From assembly GCA_002482535.1 (NCBI GenBank), contig DLGE01000001.1, positions 405,395 through 469,394 of the forward strand: a stretch of 64,000 bases of DNA. The letters are read 5' to 3'. Source of the stretch: Peptococcaceae bacterium UBA7702. GTDB taxonomy: Bacteria; Bacillota; Dehalobacteriia; UBA7702. Below are positions 1 through 7,434 of this stretch, piece by piece. Position 1 is the first letter of the stretch, and each line of letters opens with the position of its first letter. A program made the position numbers and the translations under genes. Below the pieces are notes generated by a model that was not told where the DNA came from, ran no database searches, and worked only from the letters and a program-made list of their open reading frames with translations.

Positions 1-125
1 AGATAGGCTTCGCTGCCTACGGGGTATTCACTGACCTTTTCTGCATGGTACTGTTTTTTTAGCATATCCACAGGCCATTTAGCCGCTTCTTCCTGCAATT
101 GCAGTAATAGTTTTTGAGAATCCAT
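1..125 (-). CDS. Partial hypothetical protein, N-terminus only
   Basis: A minus-strand reading frame begins with ATG at 125 (MDSQKLLLQLQEEAAKW...) and stays open for 41 codons to the window edge, so only the N-terminus is visible. It starts 23 bases downstream of the stop codon of the DUF7309/DUF6930-like gene on the same strand, which suggests an operon. The visible part is hydrophilic and probably helical, with no signal peptide or motif. The family is not recognisable from this fragment. The ribosome site is weak (AAGAAAG). Confidence 0.55.
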   Translation of the reverse strand, partial: MDSQKLLLQLQEEAAKWPVDMLKKQYHAEKVSEYPVGSEAY

Positions 126-148
126 GATTCTTTCTTATTCCTTATGCT

Positions 149-1156
149 TTATTCTTCCGGTGAAAAGCTGCCGACCATTGCCAAGAAATCATCGATGATC
201 GCAAGCTGCCGGCTTTCTTTTAAGTCGATGTTGAGCCTGTCGCATAAATCGCTGAGCAGTCGGTAAAGTTCGGCTCCGCGAATATTGATTTTCCGGGGCA
301 GGCCATTTTCGTTAAAATACTTGGCAATGAATTCAAAAAAGGCTTCTTCCTCATTGGCCCCTTCCTCAAAAATGCATTGATCAGCGATATAACCCTGATC
401 GGTGTCGGCAATGATGCAGAGTTTTGGGAAGAAGGGGACGGGACCCAGACCGCTGCCCACCGGGGTATTCATATAACAATTGTCGATTTCCAAACATTTG
501 CCATGTTTTTTCAAGCGTTTCAGCCGGGCAATATAAAAGTCATCTTTGACGACGAGAGGTTGTTTTTCTTTCAGACTTTCGTCAAAGGGGGCAATCACAA
601 CAGTGATCACACCCTTGTTTTCCGCATACCGTACCGTTTCTTTCTCGGGGTCGAAGGGCTGATCACCGAAGATTCGGTCGGCTTCCAGGAAGGCCGTTAA
701 GCCCATAATCAGCAGATTCAGCTGATCGCTGTTGATGTACCAAGGCGTGAAGCCCGGTCGATAGACGCGAAAGTAGATGTGGCCATCGGCGGATCGGTCG
801 GGAACGAACTGCGCCAATTCCATGGCGGTGAAATCACCGACGCCAAGCATGTCCTTTTCTCCAAACAAAGCGGAAACGCAGCTTTGATTGGCGATGATGG
901 TCTGCATCGAAAGCCCGTCACTTTCGGTTAGGATATTCAGGTATTTTTTGATATCTTCCTTACCTTGATAGACTGATATACCCAAAACTTCCTCTTCAAA
1001 ACCGTGTATTGTCATGTAAAAGGGCTCGTTTCGGTTTTCTTTTACGAACGTAAAAATCAGCTCTTCGGGATATTTCCGCCAAGGCTGCCGCGTCCTAATT
1101 TGTTCGGCAAGGCGAAATAAGTCTTGCCATTGATTGCCGGTTGGAACTTCAAACAT
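149..1156 (-). CDS. DUF7309/DUF6930-like hypothetical protein
   Basis: A soluble 335-residue protein of unknown function. The N-terminal part (about 1-160, with WQDLFRLAEQIRTRQPW near the start) resembles DUF7309, and the C-terminal part (about 250-325, with PRKINIRGAELYRLLSDL) resembles DUF6930. I assign both from memory of these families, without an alignment. The frame stays open another 86 codons upstream, but the start at 1156 has a good ribosome site (GAGGT), and a longer start would overlap the divergent rpmB gene and its promoter. It is the first gene of a minus-strand pair with the partial gene at the window edge. No catalytic motif or membrane segment is visible. Confidence 0.7.
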   Translation of the reverse strand: MFEVPTGNQWQDLFRLAEQIRTRQPWRKYPEELIFTFVKENRNEPFYMTIHGFEEEVLGISVYQGKEDIKKYLNILTESDGLSMQTIIANQSCVSALFGEKDMLGVGDFTAMELAQFVPDRSADGHIYFRVYRPGFTPWYINSDQLNLLIMGLTAFLEADRIFGDQPFDPEKETVRYAENKGVITVVIAPFDESLKEKQPLVVKDDFYIARLKRLKKHGKCLEIDNCYMNTPVGSGLGPVPFFPKLCIIADTDQGYIADQCIFEEGANEEEAFFEFIAKYFNENGLPRKINIRGAELYRLLSDLCDRLNIDLKESRQLAIIDDFLAMVGSFSPEE

Positions 1157-1240
1157 TGTTTTTACCTCATTCACTACTATTCTAAAACAAAAGAGCCATT
1201 TAATCAATAAAAAAATATTAGGGAAAATCGAAAAAAAGGC

Positions 1241-1269
1241 TTGCAAAAAGCGCCAAAATTTGTTATTAT
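1241..1269 (+). promoter_or_regulatory. Sigma-A-type promoter of rpmB
   Basis: TTGCAA at 1241-1246, a 17-base spacer, and TATTAT at 1264-1269, about 45 bases before the rpmB start codon. Confidence 0.6.
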
Positions 1270-1315
1270 ATTTTGGTAGTTGTAATGATAATTTATTAGC
1301 AAAGGAGGTGTCGAC

Positions 1316-1504
1316 ATGGCCGTATGTCAGATTTGCGGTAAGGGGACCCGTTCCGGAATGAAGGTCAGTCACTCTCATATTCGCACCAAAAGAACATGGA
1401 AACCGAACCTTCAAAAAGTAAGGGTGATTGTTGATCGCACCCCTCAGCGACTTTATGTGTGCAGCAGATGTTTGCGCTCCGGTAAAGTCCAGCGCGCTAT
1501 TTAA
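1316..1504 (+). CDS. rpmB: 50S ribosomal protein L28
   Basis: A 62-residue structural protein of the large ribosomal subunit. The start MAVCQICGKGTRSG and the basic middle part (SHSHIRTKRTWKPN) are typical of bacterial L28. Two CxxC pairs are present (CQIC at the N-terminus, CSRC near residue 53), marking the zinc-binding form. Full length for the family. A consensus ribosome site (AAAGGAGGTG) precedes the ATG. It is a single-gene unit with its own promoter and an intrinsic terminator directly downstream. Confidence 0.97.
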   Translation: MAVCQICGKGTRSGMKVSHSHIRTKRTWKPNLQKVRVIVDRTPQRLYVCSRCLRSGKVQRAI

Positions 1505-1516
1505 CGTGTATATTTC

Positions 1517-1547
1517 AAAAAGCGTTCTTTTGGGGACGCTTTTTTTG
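1517..1547 (+). terminator. Intrinsic terminator after rpmB
   Basis: AAAAAGCGT pairs with ACGCTTTTTTT around a 10-base loop and ends in a T run. Confidence 0.85.
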
Positions 1548-1592
1548 TTATACTGAAAAGCGTAAAAAAGAACGTATTTCAGGAGGTCGCTT

Positions 1593-2201
1593 ATGGAAGA
1601 TTCGCTTAGCAGAAAACTGAGACTGGCCCATGAAAAATACTTGGCGGGATTTTTGGCCGCGAACCCTGAAAAAATGGCGGAGCTGGCCGCCGCGGATTAT
1701 GAAGATGGCGTGATTACCATCGCCCATTTTCAGGAGGAGATTGCCGTTGAGGCTGCCACCGGTGAAATGACGCCGAAACCGAAACAGCTTTTGGAAGAGA
1801 TTTTGATCTTAAAATATCTCCAGGAAGTCCAGGGAATCGTGGGTCCCGGCAATGATTACCTCGCCTTTGTACAGCTGCCCTTCGGCAGCCATCACAGCAA
1901 GGCCTTTCAAAAGGAGGTCAGCGAAGCGCTGTCAGAACGTTTCGGTGCTGATTTTGAGGGATTTCGGGTCGCCGCGGAGAAACTCGGCGGCGTCCCGGCA
2001 AAGGACGGGGATATTTCATACATCCTGCCTTTTTTCCCAAAAATCCATGTAAAAGTAATCCTTTGGGCAGCCGATGAGGAATTTCCGGCGGCGGCAAGCT
2101 TCCTCTTTGATAATAAATGCAGCTTTCATATGGATACCGACGGTTTAAACGAACTGGCCAACGCCACAACGGCACGGCTGATTGCGGAGGCATCAAAATG
2201 A
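1593..2201 (+). CDS. DUF3786-family protein
   Basis: A soluble 202-residue protein. The overall pattern (an early acidic helical part, LLEEILILKYLQ in the middle, then FGADFEGFRVAAEKLGG and a C-terminal FFPKIHVKVILW strand) fits DUF3786. I know that family mainly from anaerobes, often near corrinoid or acetyl-CoA pathway genes. The biochemical function is unknown. The start has a strong ribosome site (AGGAGGT). The stop codon overlaps the start of the next gene (ATGA), so the two are translationally coupled. Confidence 0.75.
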   Translation: MEDSLSRKLRLAHEKYLAGFLAANPEKMAELAAADYEDGVITIAHFQEEIAVEAATGEMTPKPKQLLEEILILKYLQEVQGIVGPGNDYLAFVQLPFGSHHSKAFQKEVSEALSERFGADFEGFRVAAEKLGGVPAKDGDISYILPFFPKIHVKVILWAADEEFPAAASFLFDNKCSFHMDTDGLNELANATTARLIAEASK

Positions 2202-2773
2202 GCCACTTTTTTGCATATATCAGTAAAATGAAATGGATCAAACGCTGGGGACTGATGAAGAACACCGCCGAGGAGAACATCATGGAACACAGCTGGCAGG
2301 TGGCGGTGGTCGCCCACGGTCTCGCCGTGATCAAAAATGAATTTTTCGGCGGCAGTGTTGATCCGGAACACATCGCCCTGCTGGCGCTTTTTCACGAAAC
2401 CGGCGAAGTGATCACCGGCGATTTCGCCACTCCCGTAAAATACTTCAATCCTGAAATGAAAAACGCCGTCCATGATATGGAACATCTGGCCAAATCCAGA
2501 ATTCACAAAATGCTTCCTCGGGAGTTACAGCATTCTTACGAGCCGTTGATTTTCCCCGATGAAAGGGGAGAGGATTATCGTATTGTCAAAGCGGCGGACC
2601 GCATCTGCGCTTATTTGAAATGTGTGGAAGAGCTGAAATGGGGGAACCGTGAGTTTGAAAAAGCGGAAGCCTCCATTCGCCGGGATATCGAAGCCATTGA
2701 CCGGGATGAGGTGCGTTATTTCATGACCCATTTTGCCGAGAGCTTTTCCTTAACCTTAGATGAATTGAATTGA
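2198..2773 (+). CDS. YfbR-like HD-domain 5'-deoxynucleotidase
   Basis: A 191-residue protein that follows E. coli YfbR over its whole length: start MSHFFAYISKMKWIKRW, then the ENIMEHSWQVA segment, GDFATPVKYFN, and YLKCVEELKWGN. YfbR dephosphorylates deoxynucleoside 5'-monophosphates with a divalent metal. The metal-binding HD pair of YfbR (YHDASEVLTGD) is His66-Glu67 here (FHETGEVITGD), an unusual conservative change. I chose the ATG at 2198, which overlaps the previous stop codon; longer starts would run into the DUF3786 gene. It probably has a salvage or nucleotide-pool clean-up role. Confidence 0.85.
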   Translation: MSHFFAYISKMKWIKRWGLMKNTAEENIMEHSWQVAVVAHGLAVIKNEFFGGSVDPEHIALLALFHETGEVITGDFATPVKYFNPEMKNAVHDMEHLAKSRIHKMLPRELQHSYEPLIFPDERGEDYRIVKAADRICAYLKCVEELKWGNREFEKAEASIRRDIEAIDRDEVRYFMTHFAESFSLTLDELN

Positions 2774-2870
2774 TCAGGAATTAAATTGATTGAGCATTGA
2801 ACTGATTGGGTTTTGGCGTCATCTCTTTTCGTTTGATTCGCGGATTTTTTGAGATTTTTCGTGTTTCGCA

Positions 2871-2899
2871 TTGACGGCGTGTTTTCAATATGATAAAAT
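2871..2899 (+). promoter_or_regulatory. Promoter of the manganese-riboswitch/ATPase unit
   Basis: TTGACG at 2871, a 17-base spacer, and TAAAAT at 2894-2899. The start point would fall just before the riboswitch. Confidence 0.65.
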
Positions 2900-2907
2900 G
2901 ATTCCAT

Positions 2908-3035
2908 GAAAAGGGAGTAGTTTAAAGCGGTGCTGTCAACATCACGGTAATTTTACCTGGCGGCTCCCACCTTCCATGGTAACAAGACTTTTCGTGACTG
3001 TTAGCTGAACGGTCGTCGAAAGGTCTATTTTTATT
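2908..3035 (+). promoter_or_regulatory. yybP-ykoY manganese riboswitch
   Basis: The landmarks of this riboswitch class appear in order: AAAGGGAGTAG (2910-2920), GTCAACATCACGG (about 2954), ACCTGGC (about 2971), and GTAACAAGACTTTTC (about 2989). The 3' part can form a hairpin in which GACTTTTCG pairs with CGAAAGGTC, followed by TATTTTTATTTT; this looks like the expression platform (terminator). The class senses Mn2+ and typically turns on exporters, which fits the P-type ATPase immediately downstream. Confidence 0.88.
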
Positions 3036-3061
3036 TTGAAGTTAAAGAACGAGGTACACAG

Positions 3062-5677
3062 ATGGCAGAGTTTTATGAATACCCCAAAGAGCAGGTCTTT
3101 TCCCTGATGGAAAGCGATACAAAGGGTTTAAGCCCCAAAGAAGCCCAGGATCGCCTTGCCCAGTACGGCCCGAATCAGTTGGCGGAAAACAAAAAGAAAA
3201 GCGTTGCCCGCATCTTTTTGGAGCAATTTGCCGATCTGTTGGTGATTATTCTAATCGCTGCGGCGGTGATTTCCATGGTTTCCGGTAATACCGAAAGTAC
3301 CCTGGTTATTTTCGCCGTTTTGCTTCTTAACGCTGTTTTAGGCACGGTGCAAACAGTCAAAGCGGAAAAGTCCCTGGCGGCCTTAAAAGCCATGGCGGCG
3401 CCGAAAACCAAAGTGCTGCGATCCGGTATCGTATTGGAAATTCCCTCTGCCGAGGTGGTACCCGGCGACATCATGATCTTGGAGGCCGGGGATCTCGTCG
3501 CCGCCGACGGGCGTATCGTTGAAAATTACGTCCTAAAGGTCGATGAAAGTTCCCTCACCGGGGAAAGCGACGCCGTGGAGAAAACCTCCAAGGCCATTGA
3601 GGGTGACCGCGTCGCCTTGGGCGACCGCCGTAATATGGTGCATTCCGGTTCTCTCGCCACTTACGGCAGGGCCCATGTTTTGGTCACGGCCACCGGCATG
3701 TCCACGGAATTGGGGAAAATCGCCCTTTTGATGAACGAAACAAAACAGCGCAAAACCCCGCTTCAAGTCAGCCTTGACCGCTTTTCCGGCAAACTGGCCA
3801 TCGCCGTAATCGGCGTCTGTATTCTCGTATTCTTACTTTCCATATTCCGCAGTCACATGAGTATTCTCGATTCACTGATGTTTGCCGTGGCCTTGGCGGT
3901 GGCGGCCATTCCTGAGGCCCTGGGTTCCATTGTCACCATCGTGCTGGCCATCGGCACCCAAAAAATGGCGAAGCAGAACGCGATCATCAAGGATTTAAAG
4001 GCGGTAGAGTCTTTGGGCTGTGTTTCCGTGATCTGTTCCGATAAAACCGGCACCTTGACCCAAAATAAAATGACAGTAACCAATCTCTACGCCGACGGCT
4101 GTCTTTTTGATGTCGATGAAATCGATATGAATAACGTCGCCCACTGTTCCCTGGTCCATATTGGCGTATTGGCCTCCGACGCGGTAACCGATGAGGAAAC
4201 GGGGCGGATCATCGGCGATCCCACCGAAGCCGCACTGGTGCGGGTGGGAAAAATTGCGGGGATCAACGAAGCGTCGTTTCGCGGTCAATATCCCCGTCTT
4301 GGTGAGGTAGCTTTTGACTCAGAGCGCAAAATGATGAGTACTCTTCATCTTTGGGGGGATGAGGTCCCCACGATGATGACGAAGGGAGCCATCGATTCAC
4401 TCCTTGTCCGCTGCGATCATATCCTTACCTCCAGCGGTGTTGCGGTTTTGAACGAAGCGGCAAAAGAGAGAATTTTGGCGGTGAATGACAAGCTGTCCCG
4501 GGAAGGTTTGCGGGTTTTGGCTTTTGCCCAAAGGGAGATCAACGCTGTTTATGAATTGAGCGTTGATGATGAAGAGCACTTTACCTTTGTGGGTCTTGTG
4601 GCCATGATGGACCCGCCCAGGGAAGAATCCATTGCTTCCGTGGCCGACGCCGCCACCGGCGGTATCCGTACCGTGATGATCACAGGTGATCATAAGATCA
4701 CCGCCGCTGCCATTGCCAAAAGAATTGGCATCTTAAAGGACGGCGATCTCGCTGTGGACGGTGTCGAGCTCGACAGGATGAGCGATGAGGAACTCGATGG
4801 CAAATTGAAGGATATTTCGGTTTACGCCCGTGTTTCTCCGGAACATAAAATACGCATTGTTTCCGCTTGGCAACGGCAGGGCTCCATCGTTTCCATGACC
4901 GGCGACGGCGTCAACGACGCCCCGGCCCTGAAAAGGGCGGATATCGGCGTCGCCATGGGCATCACCGGTACGGAAGTGAGCAAGGACGCCTCTTCGATGA
5001 TCCTCGTTGACGATAATTTTGCCACCATCGTCAAGGCGGTGATCAACGGCCGCGGCATTTACGCCAATATCAAGCACTCCATTCAGTTTTTGCTTTCCGG
5101 TAATATGGCGGGGATTCTCTGCGTGCTTTTCGCGTCCCTGATGGGTTTGCCGGCCCCCTTTGAGCCGGTGCATCTGCTCTTCATCAATCTGTTAACGGAT
5201 AGTCTGCCTGCCATTGCCATCGGCATGGAGCCGGCCAAGAGCGGCCTTTTGCAGCAAAAGCCGCGGGATCCCAAGGAGCCGATTCTTGACCGCTGGCTGC
5301 TTTCCCGCGTGATCAATCAGGGCAGTTTGATTGCCATCCCCACCATGGCGGCCTTCTATATCGGTTATGACGTCAGCGTGGCTGCCGGCGCCACCATGGC
5401 CTTTGCCGTTTTGACTTTGGCCCGTCTCTTCCACGGCTTCAATTGCCGCAGCCGCGAATCTCTGCTGCGCCTCGGTTTTCGCAGCAATCCCTTCTCCCTG
5501 CTGGCCTTTTTCGGTGGCGTATTGCTGCTGTCGGCGGCGCTCTTTGTTCCCGGCCTCAACGATTTATTTATGATTTCCGGTCTGACCGCCTCCAAGGTGG
5601 GGCTCATCGTTCTCTTGGCCTTTGCGCCGACCTTTGTGATCCAGACCGTGAAAATGATCAAGGAACGCTACGTGTAA
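3062..5677 (+). CDS. P2A-type cation-transporting ATPase (probable Mn2+/Ca2+ exporter)
   Basis: An 871-residue P-type ATPase, full length for the P2A group. It has an N-terminal cation-ATPase domain, two membrane helices near 50-95, the actuator motif TGES (166-169), the ion-binding helix with AIPEAL (about 283), the phosphorylation motif DKTGTLT (Asp327), the hinge TGDGVNDAPAL (about 612) and a C-terminal helix bundle. The family pumps Ca2+ or Mn2+ out of the cytoplasm. The manganese riboswitch in front argues for Mn2+ detoxification, as for Lactococcus YoaB. The start has a GAGGT ribosome site. It is a single gene with a terminator behind it. Confidence 0.93.
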   Translation: MAEFYEYPKEQVFSLMESDTKGLSPKEAQDRLAQYGPNQLAENKKKSVARIFLEQFADLLVIILIAAAVISMVSGNTESTLVIFAVLLLNAVLGTVQTVKAEKSLAALKAMAAPKTKVLRSGIVLEIPSAEVVPGDIMILEAGDLVAADGRIVENYVLKVDESSLTGESDAVEKTSKAIEGDRVALGDRRNMVHSGSLATYGRAHVLVTATGMSTELGKIALLMNETKQRKTPLQVSLDRFSGKLAIAVIGVCILVFLLSIFRSHMSILDSLMFAVALAVAAIPEALGSIVTIVLAIGTQKMAKQNAIIKDLKAVESLGCVSVICSDKTGTLTQNKMTVTNLYADGCLFDVDEIDMNNVAHCSLVHIGVLASDAVTDEETGRIIGDPTEAALVRVGKIAGINEASFRGQYPRLGEVAFDSERKMMSTLHLWGDEVPTMMTKGAIDSLLVRCDHILTSSGVAVLNEAAKERILAVNDKLSREGLRVLAFAQREINAVYELSVDDEEHFTFVGLVAMMDPPREESIASVADAATGGIRTVMITGDHKITAAAIAKRIGILKDGDLAVDGVELDRMSDEELDGKLKDISVYARVSPEHKIRIVSAWQRQGSIVSMTGDGVNDAPALKRADIGVAMGITGTEVSKDASSMILVDDNFATIVKAVINGRGIYANIKHSIQFLLSGNMAGILCVLFASLMGLPAPFEPVHLLFINLLTDSLPAIAIGMEPAKSGLLQQKPRDPKEPILDRWLLSRVINQGSLIAIPTMAAFYIGYDVSVAAGATMAFAVLTLARLFHGFNCRSRESLLRLGFRSNPFSLLAFFGGVLLLSAALFVPGLNDLFMISGLTASKVGLIVLLAFAPTFVIQTVKMIKERYV

Positions 5678-5703
5678 ACGAAAAGAATAAAAATTTCTGA
5701 TGC

Positions 5704-5736
5704 AAAAACGTGCCGCTATAAAACGGCACGTTTTTT
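5704..5736 (+). terminator. Bidirectional terminator between the ATPase and the SLH gene
   Basis: A hairpin AAAAACGTGCCG / CGGCACGTTTTTT, with A and T runs on both sides, lies between two convergent genes. A second plus-strand hairpin (GCCGC/GCGGC, then GTTTTTTATTT) follows at 5771-5796. Confidence 0.85.
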
Positions 5737-5792
5737 ATGACTTTATTTCGTTGGTGAACAGTAGAGAGAGCCGCTGATCGGGGCGGCGTTTT

Positions 5793-7235
5793 TTATTTCA
5801 CGGTGATGGCGCCGTTGCTCCAGGTGGCGGTGTCACTGCCGGTAACTTTGCCGTCCTTATCCACATACGTTCCTTTGCTGGGATAAACCGCGCCCCCGGT
5901 TGATGTCGTCCAGGAACCGGTAAACGTAGAACCGTCGAGATAATAGGTGACGCCACTGCTTTTCACGCCATTGCTGAAAGTGCCGACAAAGAATTCACCG
6001 TCGGCCTTGATGTAGCGTCCGGCGCCGTTCAGCGCGGCGTTGCTCCAGTTACCGAAGTAGAGATCGCCGTTACTCGTGGTGTAGCTGCCGTAAGACATGG
6101 CGCCGCCGATGATCTCACCGAAAAAGCCGCCGGCCTGAGAGCTGTTGGCAAAAAAGACGTTGCCTTTGACGTTGCCGGTGGTGGCTGCGGTGCCGTAGAA
6201 ATTATTCACATTCCGGGTTAAGAAGGAATCCTGATACGTAAGAGCCAAGTATTGTTCTGCGCTGCCGGCATGGTGAATGATGGCGCTGAACCCGGCGGCA
6301 GCGGCGGTTTCCTTGAGCGGCAGGTATGTTTCGCCGTTGATCAGCCGTGGTGCAACGGAAAAGGACTTTTTGGTACCGTTCACATAGTAGGTGGTTTGGC
6401 CGAGCCAGAATTCCAGATCGTTCTTGATGTCGTCGGCGACAATCAGCTTGGTTGTCCCAAAATAGGTGAGACGAAATTCCGCGGCTTCAAAGAAGGTACG
6501 GGCAGCAATCAGAAGAATGCTGTTTTCATCGATGAGGGTCACGCCGGCTTTGGTCAAAGTGCCGTTGCTGTAAAGATCCGTGATCAGCGCCGGCGCCGCC
6601 GTGGTGGGATGATAAATTTTCAAATAATTGGCGATCATGGTCGCGCTCTCTGCTCTGGTGGCGCCGGAGAGGGGAGCGAAGGTGCCGTCGCCATAGCCAT
6701 TGATGATGCCCGCTTTCTGGATTGCTTTGACAGCGCTCTTGGCCCATGAGCCGATGCTGCTTTCATCGGTGAAATTCATTTCTCCGTTGACGGAGGGCAG
6801 CGATAAACCCCGGTAAATGACGGTGTAACGGTAGAGGATGACCGCCATTTCCTGGCGGCTTACCGTGTTGTCTGGCTGGAAGGTATGATCGGGATAACCG
6901 TCAATGATCCCCTTGGCTGATCCCCAATTGATGTATTGCTTCCCCCAGAAGGAGGCTGCTACATCGGGGAATTTACTTTCTGTGGCATAGGCAGACAGAT
7001 CCTCATTGGCATCAAGGGCCAGGATCTTTAAAAATTCTGTGCGGGTGATTTTGTGATCGGGGCGAAAGGTGTTGTCGGGATAACCGTTGAGCAAACCGAA
7101 ATCGGCGACACCGTAAACATTGGTTTCCCCCCAGTGACCGGCGAGGTCGCTGAAGTATGTGACGTCGGCGGAAACAGGCCGGTTGAGCAAAAACAGGCAG
7201 CAAATGATGGCTGACAACAAATAAACTTTTTTCAT
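5793..7235 (-). CDS. Secreted S-layer-homology protein with copper-amine-oxidase-like and MORN-like parts
   Basis: A 480-residue exported protein with a signal peptide (MKKVYLLSAIICCLFLLN..., cleavage near residue 23). Three SLH repeats at about 25-70, 88-132 and 152-205 show the GYPDGTF-type motif (GYPDNTF, GYPDHTF, GYGDGTF) and should hold it on the cell-wall polymer. Residues about 245-345 (LPLKETAAAAGF) resemble the copper-amine-oxidase N-terminal-like domain common in Firmicute surface proteins. The C-terminal 120 residues contain MORN-like repeats (GDLYFGNWSN, GEFFVGTFSNG, GSTFTGSW). It is a separate unit. The exact function is unknown. Confidence 0.8.
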   Translation of the reverse strand: MKKVYLLSAIICCLFLLNRPVSADVTYFSDLAGHWGETNVYGVADFGLLNGYPDNTFRPDHKITRTEFLKILALDANEDLSAYATESKFPDVAASFWGKQYINWGSAKGIIDGYPDHTFQPDNTVSRQEMAVILYRYTVIYRGLSLPSVNGEMNFTDESSIGSWAKSAVKAIQKAGIINGYGDGTFAPLSGATRAESATMIANYLKIYHPTTAAPALITDLYSNGTLTKAGVTLIDENSILLIAARTFFEAAEFRLTYFGTTKLIVADDIKNDLEFWLGQTTYYVNGTKKSFSVAPRLINGETYLPLKETAAAAGFSAIIHHAGSAEQYLALTYQDSFLTRNVNNFYGTAATTGNVKGNVFFANSSQAGGFFGEIIGGAMSYGSYTTSNGDLYFGNWSNAALNGAGRYIKADGEFFVGTFSNGVKSSGVTYYLDGSTFTGSWTTSTGGAVYPSKGTYVDKDGKVTGSDTATWSNGAITVK

Positions 7236-7341
7236 GGAAAGATTCTCCGATAAACCGTTTTATTTGATTATAGCATAAAAATCGAAATAAAAGAAGAGAA
7301 AGGGGAACCGCTGGGAAGCGGATTTCCCGTAGTATGATCAT

Positions 7342-7381
7342 GAAAAGAGCCGGTTTCCGATTTTTCTATCGGAAACCGACT
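7342..7381 (-). terminator. Terminator of the penicillin-binding protein gene
   Basis: A 13-bp stem (TCGGTTTCCGAT type) with a 6-base loop is followed on the minus strand by CTCTTTTC. The T run is short. Confidence 0.6.
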
Positions 7382-7434
7382 CACTTTTTACAGGGCTTTT
7401 TTATGGATATAAGTCCTAAAGTTTATCATCATAC

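Noticed and set aside
377..700. Plus-strand frame inside the DUF7309/DUF6930-like gene
   Set aside because: A shadow of the minus-strand gene, without a ribosome site.
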